From: Lagopus muta
Lineage: Eukaryota; Chordata; Aves; Galliformes; Phasianidae
Direction of reading: 5' to 3'
NCBI RefSeq assembly: GCF_023343835.1
Contig: NC_064433.1
Span: 135,745,957-135,809,956, forward strand
Length of the DNA: 64,000 nt
The notes below the pieces were generated by a model that saw only the letters and a program-made list of their open reading frames with translations, was not told where the DNA came from and did not search any database. This document shows positions 1 through 11,713 of the stretch, one piece after another (positions within the stretch are counted from its first letter, which is position 1; the number at the start of each line of letters is the position of its first letter). Both the position numbers and the translations under genes were made by a program.

Positions 1-3000
1 CACAGGAGAGGTGCTCCCTCTGAAAATCCTCGCAGCCCTCCTTTTGACTCGCTCCAACAGGAAAAGACACTTTCAATGCAGAGATACCTAAAGGACCTAC
101 AAGCCACACCTCACTCTTCTTATTTCCCCCTAACAGCAGCAGCAGCAGCAGAACGCTGACCTGCTCTTCTTCATGGGTGCGTTCGTGTGCCCTGCAGCTG
201 CACCTTCAGCAACACGCCAAGCAGACACAGGGCGGGGGGCAATGCGTTAAGATCTTCCCCACCTCTCCCCAGATAATTGCCTGGGATCTGCATTAATAGG
301 AACATAAATTGACTGCTGCTGTGCTAAATGACAGCCGGGTTTTATTTGACAAAGCTAGGAAGTATCTTGTTCTGAACGTCAGCACCGAACAATCTAAATG
401 CAAATTGCAAAATGTTTGGGGGCAAGGAGGCTGTTTATCCTCTGATGAGGCTATATAATAATGCAACCAGGGGAGAGAATTGCCTTTCAGTTCATAAAGG
501 CTATCAAAACACGTGACAGTTAAATGGCGGGGCCAGTGTTTACATATTATTCTAATGGGCCAGCATCAGCTCTTTGCCGTGGGTTTTCATTTCACAAATG
601 ATATTTTTTAGATGAGATGTAGTGCTGCAGTTCCCCAGCTGTATTTCAGCAGGCCGCACGCCCCAGAGCTGCCATGGAGCCACCAGCACAACCCTGGTAC
701 ATCCTCAGCTCCTCTCATGTCCTCTGCAATAAGACGCAGTGCTCCTGCACCCAATCTGGGGGTGACTGCCAGGGGCTGCCTCCTGCTCTGTGGGTCCCAG
801 GCCAGCACACCGTGTGCTGCAGCATTTTCCAGAGGGAAGACTATAATTCTCTTTACCCTAATCCTGGAGTGAAGAGGCACCCGTGGCCATTCAGATGGAG
901 TGTCAACAACTCAGCACTTTCAACATCTTGCAGAACTGCTCTCCCTGAACTTCCGCAGAAAATTTGTGATATAATCGTCTCTGAGCTTGATTTAGGCTCC
1001 TGCAACTCCCCATAAATTAAGGAACAGTTTTGAGTTTCCTCCAACAGCTTTGCTCATCCGGGAGGCAGAGGAAGGAAAGGATTAATGTGTTATTTTTATT
1101 TTCAGTTTTAAATATGTCTCATGCAGAAAAATGCTCCTTTACGAGGGAGGAAAAAAGCAACAGATCTGCAAAAACAACACAAGTTGTTTGTGTATAAATC
1201 GTTGGGCTCCCAAGTTGTTTAATACAGGGCAGCCAAACAACTGAAACACAGGATGAGAAGGCCATTGGAATGTATTGATGGCCTTTTCATTGCTACTTTT
1301 AGAGACTGTGACCCAGGAGTGGGGACAGCAGCCCAATTGTTTGGAGGCACCCAGGCTTGGGTTCTCTCAGGGCGCCTTCATGAGGGATCTTCACACCATG
1401 GGAGGACTGAGGACAGGTTGGCAAATCCTTTCAATTAATTTACTAATGTAAACATATGTGTATATGCATGAATTCTTATATATATATCATCATTACTACC
1501 ATCATATGCAGCCAAAGCTCCAGGTGTGCACCTACAGCAGAAGAGGGAAGAAGATGCTGTGGGCTGAGCGGGCAGCTCTCCACATGGAACTGGCCTAACT
1601 CCAATGCTGTCCTACAAGTTTGGCAATGCAGAAATAACAAGCATTGAAGAAATGACACAATGCCCAAACTTTCGTTTGACATCAGGTGGCTCTGGAGAAG
1701 GCACATTCAAAGTCATCCTTCCTTCAACCCTTCGGTCTTCACAGAAGAGCCCTTCATGAAACCAGCCATCATTTATTCAAATGTAAAGGCATAAAAGCAT
1801 ATTCTTGAGCATTTCTCACAACTTTATTTGGAGAGGTGTCACAACATTGCATTTCCATTTACCACGAGCATGGGACAATAACATGCTCTGGAAACACACA
1901 ACCAATTAAGCATAAATTTTGCCCAAGACAATTTGCAAAAAGCACTGCTTCACTTCTTCTAAATTAATACTCATTAGGTGAGGGTAAGAAAGCGAGAGGG
2001 GTAACTGGTGTGGGGTGGAACAGGCTGCCAGCAGCTGCTCTGATGGGCATTCATTATGCAAAGAAGTGGAGTCCAAGCGAGTATCCAAGGCACGTGTCAC
2101 TCACAGTGCCCTGCCTGGGGCACTGGTGTGGGATGGGACAGAACAGGGTCGGATGGAATGGAATGGGATGGGATGAAGTGGAAGTGGGATGGAACAGAAT
2201 GGGATGGAACAGAATGCAGTGGGATGAGATGGGATGGGACGGGATAGCAGCAGTGTAGATGTGTGTCCTCCATCCCCAGCACCAGCTCTGCCCTGCAGCC
2301 CAGCCCCATTCAGGTGGGGAGCAGGATCCAGCCTAGTTGTGATGCTGCAGGGACAGGGACACCTGCCCAGGAGCTCATTAGTCACAAAGCACTTGCCTGA
2401 CGGTCATGATGTAATTTATTCTGTCATTAGCCTTATCTTGCATTCTAAAACTGACTTAGTTTCTAAACTGCATGAGGTTTTGTAGTTTCATTAATCTCCC
2501 TGGTTTGATAGATTAAAGGACAAAGGAATTTCCTTTTTTTTTCATTTTTCCATGGCCAAACAAGCTGAGGGGCTGTTTCTCTGACATTCCCCTTTACTTA
2601 AAGCACATCTGTGTCTGCGACTGTAAGTGGGTGCGCCTGCATCCGTCCCTGTAGGCCTGTCAGCAGCATGTTTTGCTCCCTGCTCCCTCTGCTAATTTCT
2701 GTACGGAAGCCTTTCTGCCACCTCCCAGACATTAATGAAATTGGAAATGAGCAGCACTGAGGATGTACACACGAGGCAGAGCAACCCAATGAGGGACCGT
2801 CCCTCATACCAATAAAACCCTCTGCATTTCTCCAGGCAGTGTGTGAAATATAGTGGGCACATAACATATCCCGCAATAATAGGCTGCCATGTGACTCCCC
2901 GGCACCCAGGGAGCCATCATTTTCAATTAGGAAAAAGGCCTCTGGCACACAACAAAGACAGCAGAAGCACCGCAGTTAAGGTGAAATTTAACTTCGTTAA

Positions 3001-3592
3001 GGCTCAATGCAGATTAGTGTTTGCCTTTGTCTCAGCACCCTGTCCCTCTGCCACCATGCAGGAGAGGACTCTGTGGCGCTGGCTTTGCTGACAGCCCGGT
3101 GCAGATGTGATGGAAGAGAGAAGATCCCAAAATAACACTTGCAGGAGGCATGCAGCATAAAAGACCTTTGTAGAAAATCGAAAATTACCATCCTCACCAA
3201 GCAGGGCCTGTAATTTAAACATAAATCTGCTTCTGAGGTGCTGAATATCAAGGTCAGTCATCATTTCAGGATGTAAAACCAGCCTGCTTTCTGCTTGATT
3301 TAAGGCATTGCCTCTCCATGCTCCCAGCCGGGATAAGAAGAATATACAAAGCCCTGGTGCCTGCCCCTCCTCACCACTGAAGGCATTGCCTGTGCCTGCA
3401 CTTCTGCATGAACCCCCTCACTGGGTTCATACTGTTACAGCAAATCCAATGCATTATTCTGGACACATCTCTTTAATGTCTCACTTAAATCTCCTAGTGA
3501 GCTTAACTTGTGTTTTACTTCAGGTTTCCTGAAGTGAATCTGCTACAATATTGACCCGTGTTTATTAAAGCATTTCTTATATTTTCAATGGA
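1..3592. other. Non-coding DNA, no gene recognised
   Basis: Short ORFs here have no family signature. Stretches at about 280-560 and 2390-2535 are rich in homeodomain/octamer-like words and are candidates for conserved regulatory DNA, by appearance only. A GGAAT-type pentamer array occupies 2131-2245. Confidence 0.5.
2131..2245 (+). repeat. Degenerate GGAAT/GGGAT pentamer array
   Basis: About 115 bp built from imperfect five-base units (GGATG, GAATG, GGAAC) on the plus strand, strongly purine-biased. It explains the repetitive WDGMEWDGM-like short ORFs here, which are not genes. Confidence 0.85.
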
Positions 3593-3755
3593 ATACGTTG
3601 CTCAGAGAAGCTGTGGTATCCCATCCCTGGAGGTGTTCAAGGCCAGGTTGGATGGGGCCCTTGGCAGCCTGAGCAAGTGGGGGGCAGTCCTGATCATAGC
3701 AGGGCTGTGAGGTCCCTTGCAACCCAAATCATGCTGTGATGGTATGATTCTGATA
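3593..3755 (+). mobile_element. CR1 LINE, truncated 3' end
   Basis: Recognisable CR1 3' tail: CCATCCCTGGAGGTGTTCAA, CAGGTTGGATGGGGCCCTTG, then GTGAGGTCCCTTGCAACCCA, ending in decayed TGTGATGGTATGATTCTG. Plus orientation, 5'-truncated. Confidence 0.9.
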
Positions 3756-6700
3756 CAACAGGTCCCCCATGGCACCACCCTCTCCTGCAGGAGTCTGCCT
3801 GGGTGCGAGCTGGCTGTTCATCAGCATGAGTGTAGACACAGCCCTGCAGCTGTGGCTGTAAGGCAGGAGACCTGCTGTTTTGTCCCCAGGATTTCTGCAG
3901 GGTGTGTAACCACTGACTGGTCCCGTAGGAGTGTGTGCTGGCACAAAGCCCAGGAGATGTCCAGCTGATGTCTTGTTACTCTTCATAAGGACTAGCAAGC
4001 TATGCTTGGAGCCATTATGGAACCAGGAGGTGTCAGCAACGCAATTGAGCACAGGAAAATATTAATACAGGACTTTGAAAGCCTTCTGACGTATGTGTTG
4101 TCTTACGTGGATCTATCCACACCTCTAATCTCCATCTTTCACACCTGGCCTTAAGGTAAGGAACACTGCACAGCGCCTGCCAGAGCACATCTTCCCACTC
4201 CGGTGTCAGCAGCAAATGCAAGAGGACAGAGACATCAGCTGTGCAGTTTTTACTTTGAGGAATGTTTTTATGATGTAAACCAGTGAACATATTACCAAAG
4301 AGCATTCCTTTGCGCTTAGGTAAAGCACATTTTCAGCTTTTGAGACTGAGAATCGTCACAGGAACAGTTACTGAGCAAGTAGCTAAGCTGGAAAAGGGAG
4401 GATGTGCAGTTATGTCTAGTATTAAAAGAAAATAGACGGTGCACTGCATGAAAATACACTGTAATCTGGTCTGAGAAAAACAACTCACTTATTTGACAGC
4501 TAACACTAGATGGAAAAATCTCAAGTCTTCCCTCTTGAAGACCCAAGCTTTGAAATACACTGTACAAAATTCCTTGTGCTGGAAGGCCAGGATCCTGATC
4601 ACCCCCACAGCACACCTGCCCCAGCAGCCCCCACCTTCCCTCCTCTGGTGGCTCCGTGCCGGGTTTCTTGAACTGAAAGCCTCATAAGGCAGCCTTTCAC
4701 AACTCCTGGGGCTGCATTCTGGCGCAACTCTGCACTTAAACATACTTCAGTTGCCTGAGGATTTACCGTCCCAGTTGTTTCTGGAGAGTAAATTCTGGAC
4801 AGTCCTTTAATTTTGGCTGTATGAAGTGGGACTTTCTCAGCTTTTCTTTGCCTGTGGGTTTGTTTTTACACCCAAACGTAATTTTGGGCTTACAGCAGGA
4901 CACGGCTCCAGCCTTTCCAGCAGTTACTTAGCACCCCTCTCTGGTGACTTGGATAAACAAGGCAAAAATGGGCTTTACAATACAGACAGAAGAAATAAGC
5001 CAAAAAATCATTAAATGAAAGATGGAGAGCAACCACAACATACCTTTCCTTTTCAATTTCCAAGAAAACTGTAGCGTTCTTTAAAAATAGTCTTTCAGGC
5101 AAACAGATGCAGTGTTTCCAAAAAACATTGGTCCTCGGTCTCATCCATTTCTCTGAGTTTCTACATCAAAATGTTTTATTTGAAGAACACATTTTAATAG
5201 CTGTGTTATAAGTCACCAACATGTCCAACTTGCTCCTCCACGCCTGGACTTCTGAGGCAGTTTCCAAAACCTGAAGCTAACACTTCTGCACAAAGGCTCT
5301 TGTGCCAGACAGCACTGAATTACTGCTTCAGGTGTTACGTCCCAAGAGTTGTTTTAGTGCATTTGATCAAATTTTTAAAGCTGCAAATCATTTTTAAGCG
5401 TGCGTGAGATTGCACAGATCTGTTTGTTTGTTTGTTTGTTGAACAGTCTGTGCAGGCAGGTTGTAAAACATGGCTGTTATCAATGAGCACGCTGGGCTGT
5501 AATTATTGTGTGGGCATACTTACACTGACAGCAATCTGTTTGCAGCCATTATCAATCCCCACTGCAGTATACTCGCAATGCAGTATCTGTATTTATTGGC
5601 ACAAGAAGCTTTGCCAACACACAAACTTCATGATATCATTCACTAAAATGTGAGGATCGCTCCTGACCTCACAAGAAAAGTGAGGTGAAATACTCAAAAC
5701 GTATTATTGGCATGAAAGGCCTTACTGGGAAAGTCAGCTGTTTCATCTGCCACGTTGCATCTTGCTTATCTGTGTCCATGGGTTATGTTCTGTGGTTTCT
5801 GTGATGACTGGATTCATAAACTGTTTCCAGCCCCAGCAAAATGTTAGGACACTATTTCCCCACATGCCAAAAAAACAGTGCATCATCTTTTAATTAGGAT
5901 CTCCCTCTTTTCTTTAAAAATGACTGAAGCAGAGCATCGGTTTTGCTGGTAGCCTTTAAAACTTGATATGCTGAATTGTGGTGGCCCAAACAGCCTTGGT
6001 TCATCACACATTTGCCCTGAAGTTGTTTTCAGGTAGAGAATTCAGGCTGCACTCAAATTTCTGAGGCCTTCTGACAGCATCTCCCTCCCCTACCATGCCA
6101 TGTCACAGGACACCATTAGTCAGATGAATCGCTAGCCTGCTTCGCAGCCACTTAAATAGGAATGAAGTCCTTGCTCGAGTGCTCAAGTGAAGTTGAACTG
6201 GTTGCATTAGATGCTGACTGCTTGGTTAGAACCTGGCTGACACAGCCTTTTCAGCAGGGATGGAAGAGCCCAAGTTAGGCTCGGGCAGGAAGGTGAGCAG
6301 CCACATAGGTCCAAGCCTGGGTGCAGTTGGTGACCAGGACTCCTGTTTTGCCTGGTGAGTCCCAGGCCTCCCAGCGGTCACACAGGAGCACCTGCCTCCC
6401 TAACAGCATGTTCATGGAGAAATGCAAGAAAACCCTGCTCCATGAGGAACCAAAGGAAACACATTCACACAAAAGCCTCAGTGTGAGAAGAGTTTTAAAT
6501 CCAGCTCCTTGCTCTGCTAATTTGGACCAGGGATTTGAAACTTCTCACCTTTCAGAAAATGAACTTATCTACCAAGATTGGGAATTCCTGACGTTGGTCT
6601 TCCTAATCTCTTGCTGAAATGGTCTCACGTAGTTATAAACAATTGCATCTGTACTGGAGCAAAGAGTAAAATTTGACATTATCTTTAACCTGCTCATTGT

Positions 6701-9561
6701 TTTCTTTTTGGATCAGTTCATGCTTTCCTATCTAAACAAAATCAGAAAATGACAGTAAGATGGAGTGACAATTTAGAATAGAAAGCACGCCTATCTGTGG
6801 CAAGCTTTCTTCCAATGAGGACAGATTCACAGACACTTCACATCCACACCACGGACCATGTTGCTCCAACAGCAAGACATTAAACATGAACGCAAGTACC
6901 TCTCACATCTAAGTGACTGGGGAAGGAACAGCAGAAAGCATTTCAACCCCAGATTAGCAGATAGAAAAGTCTCACACAAATCTAACCCAAAGCACTGAGA
7001 AGTCAGATAGCATCTTTTTCTTTCTTCTGTAGGTCATTATATACAAAAGCTTCTCTCTGTTATTAATCTGCCAAAACAAGAGCAGGTTTGAGAACCATAC
7101 TGAAGTCTAGGGGACAAGCAGGCCACTGTCTCATTCCAGCAAGGGGTGTTGGTCCAAGCACCCATTCCATCACAGACTTCCTGTGCAACTGTAATTGCAT
7201 ATTAAAAGCTATGATGGATTTATTTCCATGGCTCATTTTCATAAAGGGTGTGCAAATAAACGAATAAACAACTAAACGTAAAATTATGCTTAAAAATCTA
7301 CACCCTGCCCACCACAGATCTCCTCCTCCATCTATAAATGTAAATAAAACATTCCCACTTCTGAATATATTTTGTGAAAATAAACAGACTGAAGACTGAG
7401 GAGCAGTCAGAAGATACCACAACTTGTATAAGGTTTTTATTTTCCTTGAGAAGCTGTATACAAAAAAGCTTCTGTAACTTCAGAGTCAAAACAAACATCC
7501 CAATCTCGACATCCATCAAGACAGGCAGTGAAATTATTTTTCACATTTACATACTTGCATTACGCAGTTGCACATTTTAAATTATTAGGAATATGAAATG
7601 ATATGACCTCGGGGCAAAGCTTTGGTGTCATCCATCTATTTTGAACACAGTCATGAAACAGCAGCTGCGTTTTGTATTCCTCAGCACAGTTCATCAGTCT
7701 CGTCTGCTGTGTTTCTAGATGGCAGCTAGCAAGAATTCTTCACCGGAGTTTGTAAGTCAAATGAGTCTTTAACAGAATGACAGGGAGGCTAACAAATGCT
7801 AAAGGAAAAGGTTGTGACTCAGGTTCAACATTTCTCACCTCTCCAGCTGCCTGCACACCTCATCAGGCAGCTCAGCCAAGATGCACTGGGATTGTCACAT
7901 TTCCCCAGAACAGCAAAAAAACCTCCGCACTGACAAACCAAAAAGACTGCAGATCCAGTTCCTCAGAACTGCCTTAATGCTATGTTAAAGTGTATACCAG
8001 TTTCTGAGCTATGCACATAGTCTTTCGCCAGCCTAGTGAAGTTTTATCTGTTAAACAGATTTATAATTCCCTCTTACGACACCACCAGAAGTTGGAACTT
8101 TTGGAGTACAGAATCTAAAGATCTAAATGATCACAACAAATGCCGTGTGACTGGAAAATCCCCTTCCCCAAGCCATGGTGTGGTGCTGCACTGCCACACT
8201 GTGCTTACCAGAACTGGGGAGAATGGTTCTCCACCTCTGGCGTTTCCAAAATGAAGTAAATGGAGACCATCTCAAGAAAACAGCTCTAAGTGGAAGTGGT
8301 GAAAAATGTAGTCTCAAATGAGTGTGCAAAGTACCAGCAGGGTACCCTCTTAGCCACTTCTTTCCCCTCCTTCTGAACATGCTAATGATTTTCCTCCAAA
8401 AAGATGGGACTGTCTTCTGTTTCTGAGTTTTGAGACAGGGAATTAACTCTTCCTTGGTCAGGACCAGCTCCCCATTTCCAACCCACAGAGGCAGGGAAGT
8501 AAAATCATAGCCATGCTGAAAGCTCTGCCCCTCTGTCTCCTCTCATTGGAAAGCATCAGCCCCTCCAAAAGCATGCAGGCTAATGGGAGAAAAAGGATTT
8601 CCTGCTCCCAACACGTGGGAATGCAATAGCTGCCAGCAGGCATTGAAACCAAGCGTTGAGCACTGCAGTGGTCTCCATGTGTTGACTGGGGATCTCACAC
8701 CTTGGAGACCACTCTTCATACTCATCTGCACTCCATTAGTTCACCTGCAAAGATGTTATGGAAGACAGCACCAAACGGCTCCCCGAAGTTGAAATAACAT
8801 CCACAGTCCTTGCTTCTTCCACTGATCTGTTGCAGAAGGCCATCACATTAGGCAAGCATTATTTCCCCTTTGTGAATCCATTCTGACTACTCCCAGTCAC
8901 CCTTAAATAATCTGTGTGACAGTAAGGAGACACAGCTTTGGCTTTTCTAGCTGTGCAGGTGACAAATGGAATGACAGTTTGAGCAATTAAAACAGCTGCA
9001 ATCTTTAAGCAATTTGTAAACGTGTCAGGACAACAGAAAGCTTTTAAGTCAGAAAACTGTAAAAATAAACCCAGAGAAAATAAAAGAAATACCCTCTGAA
9101 TGTCCTTCTGAATGCTAAACTGTGACTGAGGTGAAATAAAATACCCTTGGTAACATTTCAGGGAAATCCAGCAAAAAAACAGGAGTAGAACTCAGCATTT
9201 CTGGTCTTAGCTCATGCTGGATTTTGTCTCCAGCAACACAAAACGGGAGTCATGATAAACGTACCATAATGAACAGCCACAAAATAACACGCTTTCATCA
9301 CCACTTTAACCCTCTCGAGTTAATCACACACTTGTTTGCTAGTCACGGCTGCCAGGAGTGAAAGCCACGTCCTTTGAGCGCACCCTAGCGAAAATAGTGC
9401 TGATGCCTTTTTTCCGGCTTGAAAGCTTGAAAATGTCGATCCCTAACAGTGTTTTGCTGCTTCCACAAAAGGGTTTCAATTCATTTCTTTTCCTTTTTGT
9501 ACTGATGCAGTGCTACTGCTGTTATGGAAATGGTTCTTTTTTTTCCCTCCTACGGGCAGGG
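3756..9561. other. Non-coding DNA, no gene recognised
   Basis: About 5.8 kb of unique-looking AT-moderate sequence. ORFs are below 120 codons without recognisable domains. A GTTT tetramer run is at about 5420-5440. The convergent neighbour expected from mammalian synteny (SH3RF3, with SH3 domains) was not recognised. Confidence 0.5.
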
Positions 9562-9652
9562 CCACCTCACACCAGCCCAGGTTTCTCGAAGCCCCATCTC
9601 CAGCCTGGCCTTGAATGCTTCCAGGGAGGTGGCATCCACAGCCTCTCCTGAC
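9562..9652 (-). mobile_element. CR1 fragment
   Basis: About 90 bp resembling reversed CR1 3' sequence (CATCTCCAGCCTGGCCTTGA, then TTCCAGGGAGGTGGCATCCA). Decayed and lacking the terminal octamers. Confidence 0.7.
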
Positions 9653-10879
9653 TATTCTGACTATTCTAGGAGTCAGGGCTACCTGACTAATTCTCCATTT
9701 TGGGGAACTATAGTTAGCTGTTCCTTTGTAATTCCTGGTACTTCAGTTGACCGTCCAACTGTGATGTGCACTTGTGTCCTCTCATATCTGATCTCTAGGC
9801 TAACTTAATTACAGAATTACCCGTACCTACAGATGACTCTGCACTGCTTGAATGAGTATCAGGAAGAAAAATAAACACCCACTGGCCTTCTCAGAGGATA
9901 CAGTGCCATTAATGAGCTCCCTGCAACTCCTGCTTGTTCCCAAGCCCTGCTCCACTTTTGTTCGGCCTTGTTGGGCCCTGCAGGGCCCAAGCAGACACCC
10001 TTCAGCATAAAACAGCTCTGACCAAGACATGGCACCTCTATGGCACTGCTCACGGTTCCCAGTCCAAGCTGGGGTCTACCAGTGCTTCTGCACCTCCAAG
10101 CCAGTAGTGGTCCCGCTATAGCCAGCTCATCTCTGCTTTCGTAATGCGTGTGAAGAACCATGCTTGAACTGCCTACATCAGCAGCTGGAAGAAGCCACAC
10201 TACAATCAAAAGCTGACGGTGCACATCACTCAGTTGTAACTATTCCGCTCAAGGTCACAGGGCAACACGTCCACACAACTGCTGAGCTCAAAAAAACAGA
10301 CTTCTTCCACGTGGCTGTTACCTCTGTCAAGCAGGGCACGTCCCCTGTTTCTAATCAAACAGAAGCAGACAGCCCAGTCAATAGTACAAAGGCAGAACAA
10401 AAAGTACATTTCATCAAGCAAAATTTTGCTCAGGAAGGAGCAAACAGGCAGCAACCACAGGGCCTGGCCCCAGCCAGCTTTCTTCTCGTGAAAGAAGTGC
10501 CACTTACATGCTGGAGGAGCGTGTGGACTAAATGGGTGTCTCCTCTTAACCTTTCCCTCCTATGCCACAGCCTGCTGGGGCTGTGGAACCAACCGAAAAC
10601 AAACACAACTGGACCCTTCTCTGGTCAGTTAAGGGCTTACATACCTCGTCTATATTCCTTCCCATTGCTGTGGAATTCAAGGAAAGCAATTTCATATGCA
10701 GCACTGCTTGAATGAGACTGAAAAGTTCTGGATTTAAGTACAGGGGCACCGATGAGTCACAGTGTTCTTCAGACAGTATGCAGAGTCACACATTTTCTCC
10801 AATCAATAAATGCAAAGCATTCCAGCTTTTCCTACACAATGACTTTAGTAACATGGGAATGATAGGAAGAACAACAGCA
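9653..10879. other. Non-coding DNA with one long ORF of unknown status
   Basis: Between the CR1 fragment and the SEPTIN10 3' end. It contains a 183-codon plus-strand ORF at 10164-10715 with no recognised domain, antisense to any extended SEPTIN10 3' UTR. I do not call it a gene. Confidence 0.4.
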
Positions 10880-11697
10880 ACGCTTATGCAAAACCAAAGC
10901 ATTTTATTTCTGTCAACTTAGTATTTCATTTTTAAAAAGTCCTACAAAACCATTTCAGAGGACTGCAGCTCCTGGAGAATGTTTCCCATTTGTTACTATG
11001 ACTACTCAAAATACAAAAAAGAAGTTTGAAAGTTGTTTTAACCCAAAGCTCTTGAAGTTAACAGTGTAAAGTTTAACCTCAGCTGTAACCAGACACCACA
11101 ACAAGAAATTGTAGGTATTTTCCAAATTGTAAGTAACATTAGATAAAATATCATGCAACGGTGCAGCATTGCAAAATATCTCAATGGATTGCATCTGAGA
11201 ATGAGGACAGCACTTGTAAATAAAAGCCTATAAATAAACAACTGTCAGCAAAATAAGTAAATGGTTACATTATGTCAGCACTTGTATTAAGTAATATTTA
11301 GTAGACTAGTATGTCACATGAAAATAACTCTTTAGAAAGGCCAGAGTAGATCTATTCACTCAATACTTTTGTACTAAGGCATTCATACTACGAAAGGAAG
11401 AGTTCATAGCACGCATCTTTTCTTTGGTACAATGCACATAAAACAAATCAAAGCTGGCCACACGTACATGAAGCAAGTGTGCATCAAGGCAGACGCATAC
11501 AAGAAAGTCCACAGACAACAGCTGCCATTGTCACACCATGTGCGTGCCGCTCAAACTTAAGAACTCTCTCGTAGCCTGCAGCAACCAAGAGAGACTGTCC
11601 AATTCCTTTAGTAAGAAACTGCAACTCCTTGACCTCCAAAACCATACTGTGCATCACGGCTTCCCCAAAATAAATTATCATCCTTCCATCATTGGTA
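10880..11697 (-). other. SEPTIN10: SEPTIN10 3' UTR (putative)
   Basis: Non-coding sequence following the TAA, about 0.8 kb, AT-rich and without recognisable repeats. On the minus strand an AATAAA lies at 10903-10908, followed by a T/GT-rich stretch, so cleavage near 10880-10890 is plausible. Other minus-strand AATAAA motifs further left (for example near 7436-7441 and 7217-7223) would allow a much longer UTR. Confidence 0.5.
10903..10908 (-). terminator. Candidate polyadenylation signal of SEPTIN10
   Basis: AATAAA on the minus strand (TTTATT on the plus strand), 790 nt after the stop codon, with a GT-rich element just downstream. It is the nearest well-formed signal after the stop that I noticed. 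Confidence 0.45.
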
Positions 11698-11713
11698 TTA
11701 CGTAAAGCTGGAA
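11698..11713 (-). CDS. SEPTIN10: SEPTIN10 exon 10, last four residues and stop
   Basis: After the acceptor GTTTTTCAG, one base completes the asparagine codon left by exon 9, then TCC AGC TTT ACG TAA gives SSFT and stop. The resulting RKNSSFT ending closely parallels the RKNSNFL ending I recall for human septin-10, which is the main reason to accept so small a coding piece. The rest of the exon downstream is 3' UTR. Confidence 0.8.

Noticed and set aside
2010-2035. TGGAACAGGCTGCC, a CR1-like word
   Set aside because: Too short, with no flanking CR1 similarity.
2056-2385. WDGM/HSIPS-repeat ORFs suggesting a repeat protein
   Set aside because: Produced by the pentamer array at 2131-2245 in every frame.
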